A DNA stretch of 12,921 nucleotides. Source: JACQHJ01 sp038063075. Its GTDB lineage: Bacteria > Patescibacteriota > Microgenomatia > Levybacterales > UBA12049. Each line of letters starts with the position of its first letter. The stretch's first letter is position 1. This document shows, piece after piece, positions 1 to 5,902 of the stretch. Under the pieces are notes generated by a model. It did no database searches, was not told where the DNA came from, and was given only the letters and a program-made list of their open reading frames with translations. The stretch lies in assembly GCA_038063075.1 (NCBI GenBank), contig JBBTVW010000046.1, positions 1-12,921 of the forward strand, in the 5' to 3' direction. The translations under genes and the position numbers were made by a program.

Positions 1-1488
1 GAAGAGTATGATCCTCAAAGTAATACATGGGCAACAAAGCAATCTATGCCTACTGGTCGCTCTTATCCTGCAATTACATTAAATGCTCTGGGCAATATAT
101 ACGTCATTGGTGGCAACATAAAAGATCCCGCTGAAGAACCCGTAATCCTAACTAATATTGTTGAAGAATATAATACTACCACAAATTTATGGAAAACTGT
201 TACCCCCTTTCCGCTAAATATTTTTCAGCTAAACGCTACGCTTGGGAAAGATAATAAAATCTATGTAGTGGGTGGACAAACTGATACTGATCAAGCAATT
301 AATAGTTTGTATTTAGGAAGTTTTTCTGAATTAAACCCAGTAACTCTAGACGTAAAACTATTGAAACAAACTGATCCTTTATGGAAAAACAAAACTTACG
401 ATAATGCTCAAATTTGGAGCCCTTTTGCAAAAACGATAGAAAGATGGGGCTGTGCATTAACCTCAGCAACAATGATATTAAATTTCCATGGAATTAATAA
501 ATTACCAAACGGGAGCAACCTAAACCCAAGCAATTTAAATAATTGGCTTAAGAATCAAAAAGATGGATATGTAAGTACAGGTTGGGTTAATTGGCTTGCC
601 ATCTCAAGACTTTCAAGGCTTGCAAAAGAAGTAAATGAAATAACAAGCTTTGATGCCTTAGAATATTCAAAGATTTATGGACCAAACAAAGATAAGCTGA
701 AAGAAGATATCGAAGCATCTATGCCTGATATTATTGAGGTACCTGGTCACTTTGTCGTAGCAAAAGGAATTATCAATGATACATTTGAGATAAATGATCC
801 ATTCTATGATAGAGATACACTTAAAGAAGACTATTCAAACACATTTAATAACATTAACAGATTTGTTCCTTCCTCCACAGACTTATCCTATATTATGATT
901 GTAATTAATCCCGAAATTGACCTCAATCTTAAAAGCGACGATGGAACAGTAATTGGAGATTTATTTACTCAAGAACCAATTATAGATGATTTAAATTCTT
1001 CAAATACAAATTCTCCCATTAAAATCCTATATTTTCAAAAACCAACCTTAGGAAATTATGAATTGGAAATTTTTTCCAGAAACGATAATAAACAATATAA
1101 GGTAAGTATTCTTATCTATGATAAATATGGAAACGTAAACCTTCATTCACAAGCTGGTATTGTAGGACCTAATATCTCAAATAAATTTTATATTAACGTT
1201 GATAAAGAAAATTCAAATAAATCTAAAAGCGGTAAAAAAGTTAATTTTCAAACGCTTATAGACGATATTACTCTCTTAAAGAATTTAAAAATGATTAATT
1301 CAGGTATTGCAGTTAATTTACTTAAAATTGCTAATGAATTAAAAATTAATGCAGAGAAAAATCAAAAACTAATAGTTAAAATCAAAATAACTATAATGGA
1401 AAGCTTAATCAAAGCGGTAAAAAACACTCTAATTAAAGATCCTGCTTATTCAATTCTTATAGAAGATTTGAATTTTTTAAAAAAATAA
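1..1488 (+). CDS. Kelch-repeat / C39-like cysteine peptidase protein, 5'-truncated by the window
   Basis: The reading frame is open from base 1, so the gene starts upstream; the ATG at 46 is internal to a Kelch repeat. Numbering residues from base 1, about 1-110 hold two Kelch-type blades (EEYDPQSNTW...NIYVIGG and VEEYNTTTNLW...IYVVGG). Residues about 120-275 look like a Peptidase_C39_2 (papain-like) domain: it opens with LLKQTDPLWKN, has Cys151 in RWGCALTSATMI, His250 in PGHFVV and Asn265-Asp266 in INDP, matching the usual Cys/His/Asp-Asn arrangement. A beta-rich linker follows, then a helical tail (about 405-495) that vaguely resembles FIMAH-type helical domains (low confidence). Kelch plus C39-like fusions suggest a cell-surface or secreted protein, but the N-terminus and any signal peptide lie outside the window. 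Substrate unknown. The stop is 7 nt before the facing tRNA-Val relic. Confidence 0.85.
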   Translation, partial: EEYDPQSNTWATKQSMPTGRSYPAITLNALGNIYVIGGNIKDPAEEPVILTNIVEEYNTTTNLWKTVTPFPLNIFQLNATLGKDNKIYVVGGQTDTDQAINSLYLGSFSELNPVTLDVKLLKQTDPLWKNKTYDNAQIWSPFAKTIERWGCALTSATMILNFHGINKLPNGSNLNPSNLNNWLKNQKDGYVSTGWVNWLAISRLSRLAKEVNEITSFDALEYSKIYGPNKDKLKEDIEASMPDIIEVPGHFVVAKGIINDTFEINDPFYDRDTLKEDYSNTFNNINRFVPSSTDLSYIMIVINPEIDLNLKSDDGTVIGDLFTQEPIIDDLNSSNTNSPIKILYFQKPTLGNYELEIFSRNDNKQYKVSILIYDKYGNVNLHSQAGIVGPNISNKFYINVDKENSNKSKSGKKVNFQTLIDDITLLKNLKMINSGIAVNLLKIANELKINAEKNQKLIVKIKITIMESLIKAVKNTLIKDPAYSILIEDLNFLKK

Positions 1489-1495
1489 GTCGTTG

Positions 1496-1567
1496 TGGAC
1501 TTGAGAGGATTTGAAACTCTGACATCTTCAATGTGAATGAAGCGCTCTACTACTGAGCTATAAGTCC
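1496..1567 (-). tRNA. Degenerate second copy of tRNA-Val(CAC), probable tRNA pseudogene
   Basis: This 72-nt stretch differs from the intact tRNA-Val at 4390-4461 at only three positions, and all three hit conserved structure. Read on the tRNA strand they are G7 to A (A7:C66 mismatch at the acceptor base), G18 to A in the D loop (loses the G18-Psi55 tertiary contact) and G53 to T (breaks the near-universal G53:C61 pair). The anticodon loop TTCACAT, anticodon CAC, T loop TTCAAAT and discriminator A remain. No CCA is encoded. A TATAAT box survives 8 nt upstream (1576-1581), so it may still be transcribed, but I doubt it gives a stable, chargeable tRNA. A tRNA scanner may still score it as tRNA-Val with a low score. 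Confidence 0.8.
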
Positions 1568-1575
1568 TTTGGGTT

Positions 1576-1581
1576 ATTATA
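1576..1581 (-). promoter_or_regulatory. TATAAT -10 box upstream of the degenerate tRNA-Val copy
   Basis: On the minus strand TATAAT ends 8 nt before the tRNA 5' end, a spacing close to that at the intact copy (7 nt). No convincing -35 or TG extension is visible. The flanks of the two tRNA copies are not otherwise alike, so this box was not obviously copied together with the tRNA. Confidence 0.35.
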
Positions 1582-1583
1582 CC

Positions 1584-2408
1584 TTAGTTAATAACTTTAT
1601 AAACTATAAAGTTATTTGTCTCAGATATTTTTTGATAATTTTTTCTAATATATTCATATATATTTTTTAAATTTCCTATTTCTAAAGAAGGTGAGAGAAT
1701 AAAATTTCCTTGCTTAATAACTATTATTATCTTTGGATGATCTTCTATTATTTGACTTATAATTAATTTTTGATCATACGTTAACCCAAATATTGGGTAA
1801 TATGTTACACCTTGTCTATCAGATAAAATATAAATCATAGGACAATATGGAAAACAAAGTATGCTTTCATCCTTTTCTGTATGTTTATTTATATAAGAAA
1901 GTATTCGTAGAATCTCTTTTTTCTCTTCAGGATTAAATTTAATATACTTTGCTGGCTCAATAGAGGAATATTCTGTAATTGTATTTAAAGGATAGTTACC
2001 GACGTGTAAAGCATGAGATTTTAATGGATTGTATAAAAATGGTAAAGACATTAATGTAATAACTCCAATTACAATAATTCTTCTAATAGGAAATTTTTCC
2101 AAAATAAGTATAACTACTGGAATTAAAAAGATATTAATTAAAGTGATTACTCCACTACCATATCCTTCAAGCGTGTTCATAAAAAATATAGCTAATATTA
2201 ATACGGAATACATTAGGCAATCGATATCAACTTGCGTTCTCTTAATTTTACTCATATATCTGGCTATGATTATTAAGGGAGCAATATAAACAAATGTTTG
2301 AATATAAAAAACGTTATCTTGAAGGTAATCAATTAATCTTCCAATTCTTGATAAATCAAGTAAAAGATATAAAAATACAAAGAAAGGCAAAATTGTCAAG
2401 AATAACAA
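1584..2408 (-). CDS. GT39-like membrane glycosyltransferase, C-terminal fragment of a frameshifted gene
   Basis: This is the downstream half of a gene whose first half is at 2557-3222. The only usable start codon is a TTG at 2408, but the frame is open back to a TAG at 2583-2585, and the added residues (LFFAKEF, FIVHRLFFIPLFLFVLISF) are membrane-like, so 2408 is an internal codon rather than a true start. Visible are several hydrophobic helices over roughly the first 140 residues, then a soluble C-terminal part (about 150-274) with EEKKEILRILSYINKHT and a lone FPYCPMIYILSDRQ stretch, typical of the periplasmic C-terminal region of GT-C / PMT-like glycosyltransferases. Joining both halves by removing one T from the T-runs near 2568-2580 gives a continuous protein of 545 aa, a normal length for this family. 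The fragment alone is unlikely to be active. Confidence 0.7.
   Translation of the reverse strand: MLFLTILPFFVFLYLLLDLSRIGRLIDYLQDNVFYIQTFVYIAPLIIIARYMSKIKRTQVDIDCLMYSVLILAIFFMNTLEGYGSGVITLINIFLIPVVILILEKFPIRRIIVIGVITLMSLPFLYNPLKSHALHVGNYPLNTITEYSSIEPAKYIKFNPEEKKEILRILSYINKHTEKDESILCFPYCPMIYILSDRQGVTYYPIFGLTYDQKLIISQIIEDHPKIIIVIKQGNFILSPSLEIGNLKNIYEYIRKNYQKISETNNFIVYKVIN
1590..1616. repeat. Perfect 11-bp inverted repeat at the 3' end of the glycosyltransferase gene
   Basis: Arms 1590-1600 (AATAACTTTAT) and 1606-1616 (ATAAAGTTATT) are perfectly complementary with a 5-nt loop. It overlaps the last codons of the glycosyltransferase and precedes the TATAAT of the tRNA relic. It is all weak pairs and has no U-tract on either strand, so it is not a classic terminator. 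It could reduce read-through or be chance in AT-rich DNA. Confidence 0.4.
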
Positions 2409-2556
2409 TCTGACCCTTTTATTAAGATATCTAAAACTGATTAATACAAATAAGAATAAAGGTATAAAAAATAAACGGTGGACTATAAATGAGGTATTTG
2501 CACTTTTAAATTCTTTTGCAAAAAATAATGTGTATTGTATTAATTGTAATAAGGAG

Positions 2557-3222
2557 TCATTGACATAAAAAAATAAAAAACACTATCAGAAATAAGCCCG
2601 ATGAATAAGAAAATATAAGTTTTTTGCGGTTTTTAATTTCAGGTAATAAAATAAGCAAAGCGTAAAATGAAAAAGCAATGAAGAAACCGACATTTTGCTT
2701 AAATATAAAAGCTAACCCAGAAGTTAATCCAGCCAAGAAAATGTAGACCCACTTACCATTTCTAAATCCCCTTTGAAGAATAAAAAAAGAAAAGATAGCT
2801 ATTCCATAAGCTGAATTATACGAGAAGAACATTGATGGAGTTATTTGCAGAAAAGTTATTATTAAAAAATAAAAATATGCCCATTTTTGCTGAAGATTAA
2901 AAATTTTGGAAAGTGTTATCAAGAGAAAAACCACATATACGATATATAAAATTCTATCTATTGCAATATAAGTTCCGAAAATTTTAAACAAAACAGCAAG
3001 TAAATAATAATTTCCGGGCGTAACATGCATAAAAAAATCTTTATAAGGAATTTGTCCTAATGCGATTTGTTTGGCTGAATATAAAAAGAATCCTTCTTCA
3101 GCAATATTGACAGAAAGATTGAAAATCTGTAATTGGAGAAATAAAAATATGGTTATAGATATAAAAAGCGGAGATGTTAATATTTTAAATACTTTGGTTA
3201 TAATTTTGTTCTTTTTAATCAT
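2557..3222 (-). CDS. GT39-like (PMT_2-type) membrane glycosyltransferase, N-terminal fragment
   Basis: The first 221 aa carry a short basic N-terminus (MIKKNKIITK), a first membrane helix and then the hallmark loop of the dolichyl-phosphate-mannosyltransferase-like GT39/ArnT superfamily: an acidic pair in NIAEEGFFLYSAKQIALG followed by QIPYKDFFMHVTPGNYYLLA. The acidic residues lie where the catalytic Asp/Glu of GT-C enzymes normally sits. About six further hydrophobic helices follow. Such enzymes move a sugar from a polyprenyl-phosphate donor to a lipid, glycan or protein on the outer face of the membrane. The frame ends at TGA 2557-2559 just after T-runs; the protein continues in another frame (see 1584-2408). 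No Shine-Dalgarno sequence precedes ATG 3222. It is divergent from the FkbM methyltransferase, a common pairing in surface-glycan loci. Confidence 0.75.
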   Translation of the reverse strand: MIKKNKIITKVFKILTSPLFISITIFLFLQLQIFNLSVNIAEEGFFLYSAKQIALGQIPYKDFFMHVTPGNYYLLAVLFKIFGTYIAIDRILYIVYVVFLLITLSKIFNLQQKWAYFYFLIITFLQITPSMFFSYNSAYGIAIFSFFILQRGFRNGKWVYIFLAGLTSGLAFIFKQNVGFFIAFSFYALLILLPEIKNRKKLIFSYSSGLFLIVFFIFLCQ

Positions 3223-3255
3223 TGAGAATATATTTCACAGATAAAATATAATCCT

Positions 3256-3264
3256 ATTATATCA
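3256..3264 (-). promoter_or_regulatory. Extended -10 promoter (TGATATAAT) for the glycosyltransferase gene
   Basis: On the minus strand TGATATAAT gives an extended -10 about 33 nt before ATG 3222. No good -35 is present, as expected for extended -10 promoters. A perfect 10-bp palindrome CTCTCGAGAG (3282-3291) lies just upstream and could be an operator. The identical 9-mer appears on the other strand at 3358-3366 for the divergent gene. Confidence 0.5.
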
Positions 3265-3340
3265 GCTAATTACTTGCCGCACTCTCGAGAGCAATAATTA
3301 AAACTTAAATTTTTATCTTTATACAGTAAAATTTACTCAT

Positions 3341-3370
3341 CTAGATTATATAAATAATGATATAATCTAG
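3341..3370. repeat. Perfect 11-bp inverted repeat over the FkbM promoter
   Basis: Arms CTAGATTATAT (3341-3351) and ATATAATCTAG (3360-3370) are perfectly complementary around an 8-nt spacer. The right arm contains the TATAAT -10 box at 3361-3366. The position suggests a regulator-binding dyad, or a hairpin protecting against read-through from the left. No U-tract follows, so a terminator is unlikely. Confidence 0.5.
3358..3366 (+). promoter_or_regulatory. Extended -10 promoter (TGATATAAT) for the FkbM methyltransferase
   Basis: TGATATAAT is followed after 6 nt by ATA (3373-3375), in frame with the methyltransferase. Elsewhere in the window the same spacing leads to ATG or GTG of apparently leaderless genes. 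This suggests the original start was at 3373 and has mutated from ATG to ATA. Confidence 0.5.
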
Positions 3371-3372
3371 CT

Positions 3373-4272
3373 ATATATATATTTAATAAAATTGCCAACA
3401 ACATAAGAATTTACAGACAGGATATTAAAACTAAGGGTTTATATTGGTCTATTATACATAGACTTTATAAACTACCTAAGGGTAGATTTTTTTTAACTCC
3501 CGTCGTAAATGCTCTTAAACCAAATTATCTTATAATACAAGGTAATAAATTCTATATTGATAAGTCTGATACAACAGTATCGCAGGAATTAATTTTGAGT
3601 GGAAAATGGGAAGAGTATGAAACAGACTTATTTAAGAAAAATATAAAGAGTGGTGATATTATCTTAGATATTGGTGCTCATATTAGATATTACACTCTCA
3701 TAGCTGCAAAAATCGTAGGAAATAAAGGAAAAGTTTATGCTTTTGAACCAGATCCTAAAAACTTTCAAATATTAAAAAGAAATACTGAAGAAAACAAATA
3801 TAAAAATGTTGTTTTGGTAAATAAAGCTCTTTCTAATAAGTCGGGGAGCATAAAGCTATTTTTAAATAAAGAGAATACAGGTGATCATCGTATTTATGAT
3901 TCAGCAGACAATAGAAAATCTATTAATATTCAAGCTATTACATTAGATGATTTTTTTAAAGATAAAGCTAAAAAAGTAGACCTCATCAAAATGGATGTTC
4001 AAGGAGCAGAAGTACATATTTTTAATGGTGGGAATAATTTAATTAAAAGGAATAATAATATTAAAATTCTGACTGAATTTTGGCCTCACGGATTAGAATT
4101 ATGTGGAAGTTCAGCAAAAGAATATGGAACAATACTTAAAGAAAACAAATTTAAAATATACAATATTGACGAGGATAAAAAAGCAATAAAATTAATAAGC
4201 ATAAATGAGCTTCTTCTACCACTTGAATCTGAAGTTCATGATTATAGATATTTATTGTGTATAAAACAATAA
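3373..4272 (+). CDS. FkbM-family SAM-dependent methyltransferase, start codon and SAM loop probably damaged
   Basis: FkbM-type enzymes O-methylate sugars or similar hydroxyls; in a glycan cluster the likely target is a surface polysaccharide sugar. The frame is open from 3361 to stop 4270-4272. Taken from 3373 it encodes 299 aa, a normal length. A rule-based start would be TTG 3595, but that is residue 75 and would remove coding sequence (IIHRLYKLP, PNYLIIQGNKFYID, TVSQELILSG) that reads as the family's N-terminal region, so I place the beginning upstream. There is no in-frame ATG, GTG or TTG between 3361 and 3594; ATA 3373 lies 6 nt after an extended -10. Motifs: D99-I-G-A-H-I-R-Y-Y-T (SAM motif I), acidic E125 in FEPDP (ribose-binding position), D208 in KMDVQGAE. 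Motif I normally reads GAxxGYYT; the last Gly is Arg105 here (AGA, one step from GGA). Probably a recent pseudogene or a non-canonically started, weakened enzyme. Confidence 0.75.
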   Translation: MYIFNKIANNIRIYRQDIKTKGLYWSIIHRLYKLPKGRFFLTPVVNALKPNYLIIQGNKFYIDKSDTTVSQELILSGKWEEYETDLFKKNIKSGDIILDIGAHIRYYTLIAAKIVGNKGKVYAFEPDPKNFQILKRNTEENKYKNVVLVNKALSNKSGSIKLFLNKENTGDHRIYDSADNRKSINIQAITLDDFFKDKAKKVDLIKMDVQGAEVHIFNGGNNLIKRNNNIKILTEFWPHGLELCGSSAKEYGTILKENKFKIYNIDEDKKAIKLISINELLLPLESEVHDYRYLLCIKQ

Positions 4273-4389
4273 GCAAATACTGAGGACATCCTACATTCTT
4301 AAAAGATTAAAGTTCTTATTCCAAATAATAAAAATAAAATCGCTAAGACAAATATACGGAATACGTTGAATACAGTTAGTTTATTCATG
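4273..4389. other. AT-rich spacer between the methyltransferase and the intact tRNA-Val
   Basis: I see no ORF, terminator hairpin with U-tract, or RNA gene in these 117 bases. Only a short AGGA-CA-TCCT dyad near 4283-4292 stands out, and it is too short to interpret. Confidence 0.4.
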
Positions 4390-4461
4390 TGGACTTGAGA
4401 GGATTTGAACCTCTGACATCTTCAATGTGAATGAAGCGCTCTACCACTGAGCTACAAGTCC
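4390..4461 (-). tRNA. tRNA-Val, anticodon CAC
   Basis: The minus strand folds into a complete cloverleaf: acceptor GGACTTG / CAAGTCC, D arm GCTC-AGTGGTA-GAGC, anticodon arm CTTCA-TTCACAT-TGAAG (anticodon CAC at positions 34-36, reading GUG), variable loop ATGTC, T arm AGAGG-TTCAAAT-CCTCT, discriminator A. All stems pair perfectly and total 72 nt. The 3' CCA is not encoded (A-CAT follows), so it must be added after transcription. A promoter with extended -10 lies immediately upstream (4469-4495). A near-identical damaged copy sits 2.9 kb to the left in the same orientation. Confidence 0.95.
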
Positions 4462-4468
4462 GTAACTA

Positions 4469-4495
4469 ATTATATCAAATATAGCTAATTGACAA
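4469..4495 (-). promoter_or_regulatory. tRNA-Val promoter, divergent from and overlapping the lepB promoter
   Basis: On the minus strand there is TTGTCA (4495-4490), a 15-nt spacer, then TATAAT (4474-4469) preceded by TG-A, an extended -10. Transcription would begin at about 4462, one base before the mature tRNA 5' end, leaving almost nothing for RNase P to remove. The -35 overlaps the lepB -35 on the other strand within AATTG-A-CAATT. Confidence 0.6.
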
Positions 4496-4517
4496 TTAAA
4501 GCTAAAATTGGGACAAT
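4489..4517 (+). promoter_or_regulatory. lepB promoter placing transcription start at the ATG
   Basis: Consensus TTGACA (4489-4494), 17-nt spacer, GACAAT (4512-4517, four of six -10 matches). The -10 ends 6 nt before ATG 4524, so the mRNA would be leaderless or nearly so. An alternative -10, TAAAAT at 4503-4508, would give a leader of about 9 nt. Confidence 0.45.
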
Positions 4518-4523
4518 TATCTA

Positions 4524-5087
4524 ATGGAAATTATAAAAAAAATCTATGCATTTCTCCTTGATAGTGTTCAAACTTTTTTAATAGCAGCTGCAATATTTTT
4601 AGTAATTTACCTCTTCCTTTTTAGACCTTATGAGGTAAAAGGAGATTCTATGTATCCTAACTTTCATGATAAAGAATATGTTTTAACTAATCTAATTATT
4701 CTTAGATTTAAAGAACCTACAACAGGTGATGTAGTTGTTTTTAAGGCACCACCAGAACCAGAAAAAGATTATATAAAAAGAATTGTAGGCGTACCTGGAG
4801 ATACAGTATCAATTAAGGAAGGACTTGTGTATGTAAATGGGAGTCGTTTTGATGAAAGTAAATACTTAAACCCATCTGTTAAAACATTTCCAGGAGCCTA
4901 TCTTCAAGAAGAAGATACAATCACTGTTCCAAATGGACAATATTTTGTCCTAGGAGATAATAGAAGCGCAAGTTCTGATTCAAGAGAATGGGGTTTTGTT
5001 AATAGATCAGAAATTAAAGGAGAATCATTGTTTGTTTATCTTCCACTTAATAGAATGAGGCTTGTAGAAAATCCCTTATCTAATTAG
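4524..5087 (+). CDS. lepB: Signal peptidase I
   Basis: Type I signal peptidase (S26) removes signal peptides from exported proteins at the outer face of the cytoplasmic membrane. At 187 aa it has the short, single-anchor Gram-positive-like form. A membrane helix spans about residues 15-33, followed by box B with nucleophile Ser42 in KGDSMYPN, box D with the general base Lys85 in DYIKRIVGVPGD, and box E GDNRSASSDSR (144-154). Start ATG 4524 gives a standard N-terminus and sits just downstream of its promoter; there is no good Shine-Dalgarno (GGGA is too far upstream). The gene diverges from tRNA-Val and ends tail-to-tail with parB: TAG 5085-5087 overlaps the parB stop at 5084-5086. No terminator separates the two, so the 3' ends of their transcripts may overlap. 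Confidence 0.96.
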   Translation: MEIIKKIYAFLLDSVQTFLIAAAIFLVIYLFLFRPYEVKGDSMYPNFHDKEYVLTNLIILRFKEPTTGDVVVFKAPPEPEKDYIKRIVGVPGDTVSIKEGLVYVNGSRFDESKYLNPSVKTFPGAYLQEEDTITVPNGQYFVLGDNRSASSDSREWGFVNRSEIKGESLFVYLPLNRMRLVENPLSN

Positions 5088-5902
5088 TCTTTCGCTAATA
5101 CTTCGTAGAGTGCTTTAATTTTAGGCCCAGTCACATCAACATCACCTTTAATAATGATTGATATTCTTGCTTGAGTTCTGGATTGATACATTGCTACTTT
5201 GTTAAAACCCATTTTATCTTGAAGTTTTTTTGCCATATCGTCAAGCTCAGGAACCCAAAGCTTATTAACTTTTGATCTTGGTTCTTGTTGCTGAACTTCT
5301 CCTTTGACTTGCCTTGCCATCTCTTCAGTTTCTCTAACTGTACTATTTTCTTTTAGTATCCTCTTAAAGAGCTCTAACATTAACTTTGAGTCACCAATTG
5401 AGATTAAAGGCCTTACATGACCTTCAGTTATTACTCCTGCAACCAATGCATCCTTAATTGCATCTGGAAGAGAAAGTAATCTAATAGTATTTGAAACTGT
5501 TGGGGCGCTCTTTCCAACTCTTCTTGCAACTTCATTTGTTCCAAGTCCAAATTCTTCAATTAATCTTCTGTATGCTTGTGCTCTTTCAATTGGATTTAAA
5601 TCTTCTCTTTGTACATTTTCAACAATAGACATTTCCAACATTCCCTGTGGAGTTGTTTCTTTAATTACAACTGGAACTTTCTCAAGACCTAATACTTTTG
5701 CCGCTCTCCATCTTCTTTCTCCTGCAATTATTTGATAACCTGCTGGAGTTTTTGCAACAACAATAGGCTCTAATATACCTTGTTCTCTAATTGAATCAAC
5801 TAGTTCTTGAAGTGAGTCCGGAGAAATAATACCCCTAGGCTGTAAAGGGTTAGCCTGTAAAAGCGTTAGATCAAGTTCAAATATTCTTTCTTGATTATCC
5901 AT
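5084..5902 (-). CDS. parB: Chromosome-partitioning protein ParB (Spo0J family)
   Basis: ParB binds parS near the origin and forms a CTP-dependent sliding clamp used in chromosome segregation. Visible parts of the 272 aa are the N-terminal ParB/Srx CTPase domain with NPLQPR (18-23) and the GERRWRAA box (61-68), then ENVQREDLNPIERA (95-108), a KorB-like helix-turn-helix around 119-142 (LGTNEVARRVGKSAPTVSNTI), the GHVRPL segment, and a C-terminal dimerisation region. The ATG overlaps the last 8 nt of rpmA (5895-5902), so translation is probably coupled. No parA gene lies in the window and I saw no parS-like 16-bp palindrome. Placement behind rpmA is unusual compared with the common parA-parB pair. 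Classification is secure; partner unknown. Confidence 0.95.
   Translation of the reverse strand: MDNQERIFELDLTLLQANPLQPRGIISPDSLQELVDSIREQGILEPIVVAKTPAGYQIIAGERRWRAAKVLGLEKVPVVIKETTPQGMLEMSIVENVQREDLNPIERAQAYRRLIEEFGLGTNEVARRVGKSAPTVSNTIRLLSLPDAIKDALVAGVITEGHVRPLISIGDSKLMLELFKRILKENSTVRETEEMARQVKGEVQQQEPRSKVNKLWVPELDDMAKKLQDKMGFNKVAMYQSRTQARISIIIKGDVDVTGPKIKALYEVLAKD

Noticed and set aside
2029..2289. Plus-strand open frame of 86 codons opposite the glycosyltransferase
   Set aside because: It is antisense to coding sequence with clear membrane-protein character, has no promoter or Shine-Dalgarno of its own, and is rich in Ile and Lys as expected from reading AT-rich coding DNA backwards.
2557..2559. 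TGA in the glycosyltransferase as a recoded sense codon
   Set aside because: Reading through TGA in the same frame soon leaves the membrane-protein pattern, while a one-base shift restores it; other genes use TGG for Trp and terminate normally.
1568..4389. Integrase, transposase or terminal inverted repeats inside the tRNA-bounded segment
   Set aside because: Only the two glycan-type genes and short spacers are present; the 11-bp inverted repeats at 1590-1616 and 3341-3370 have different sequences and do not frame an element.
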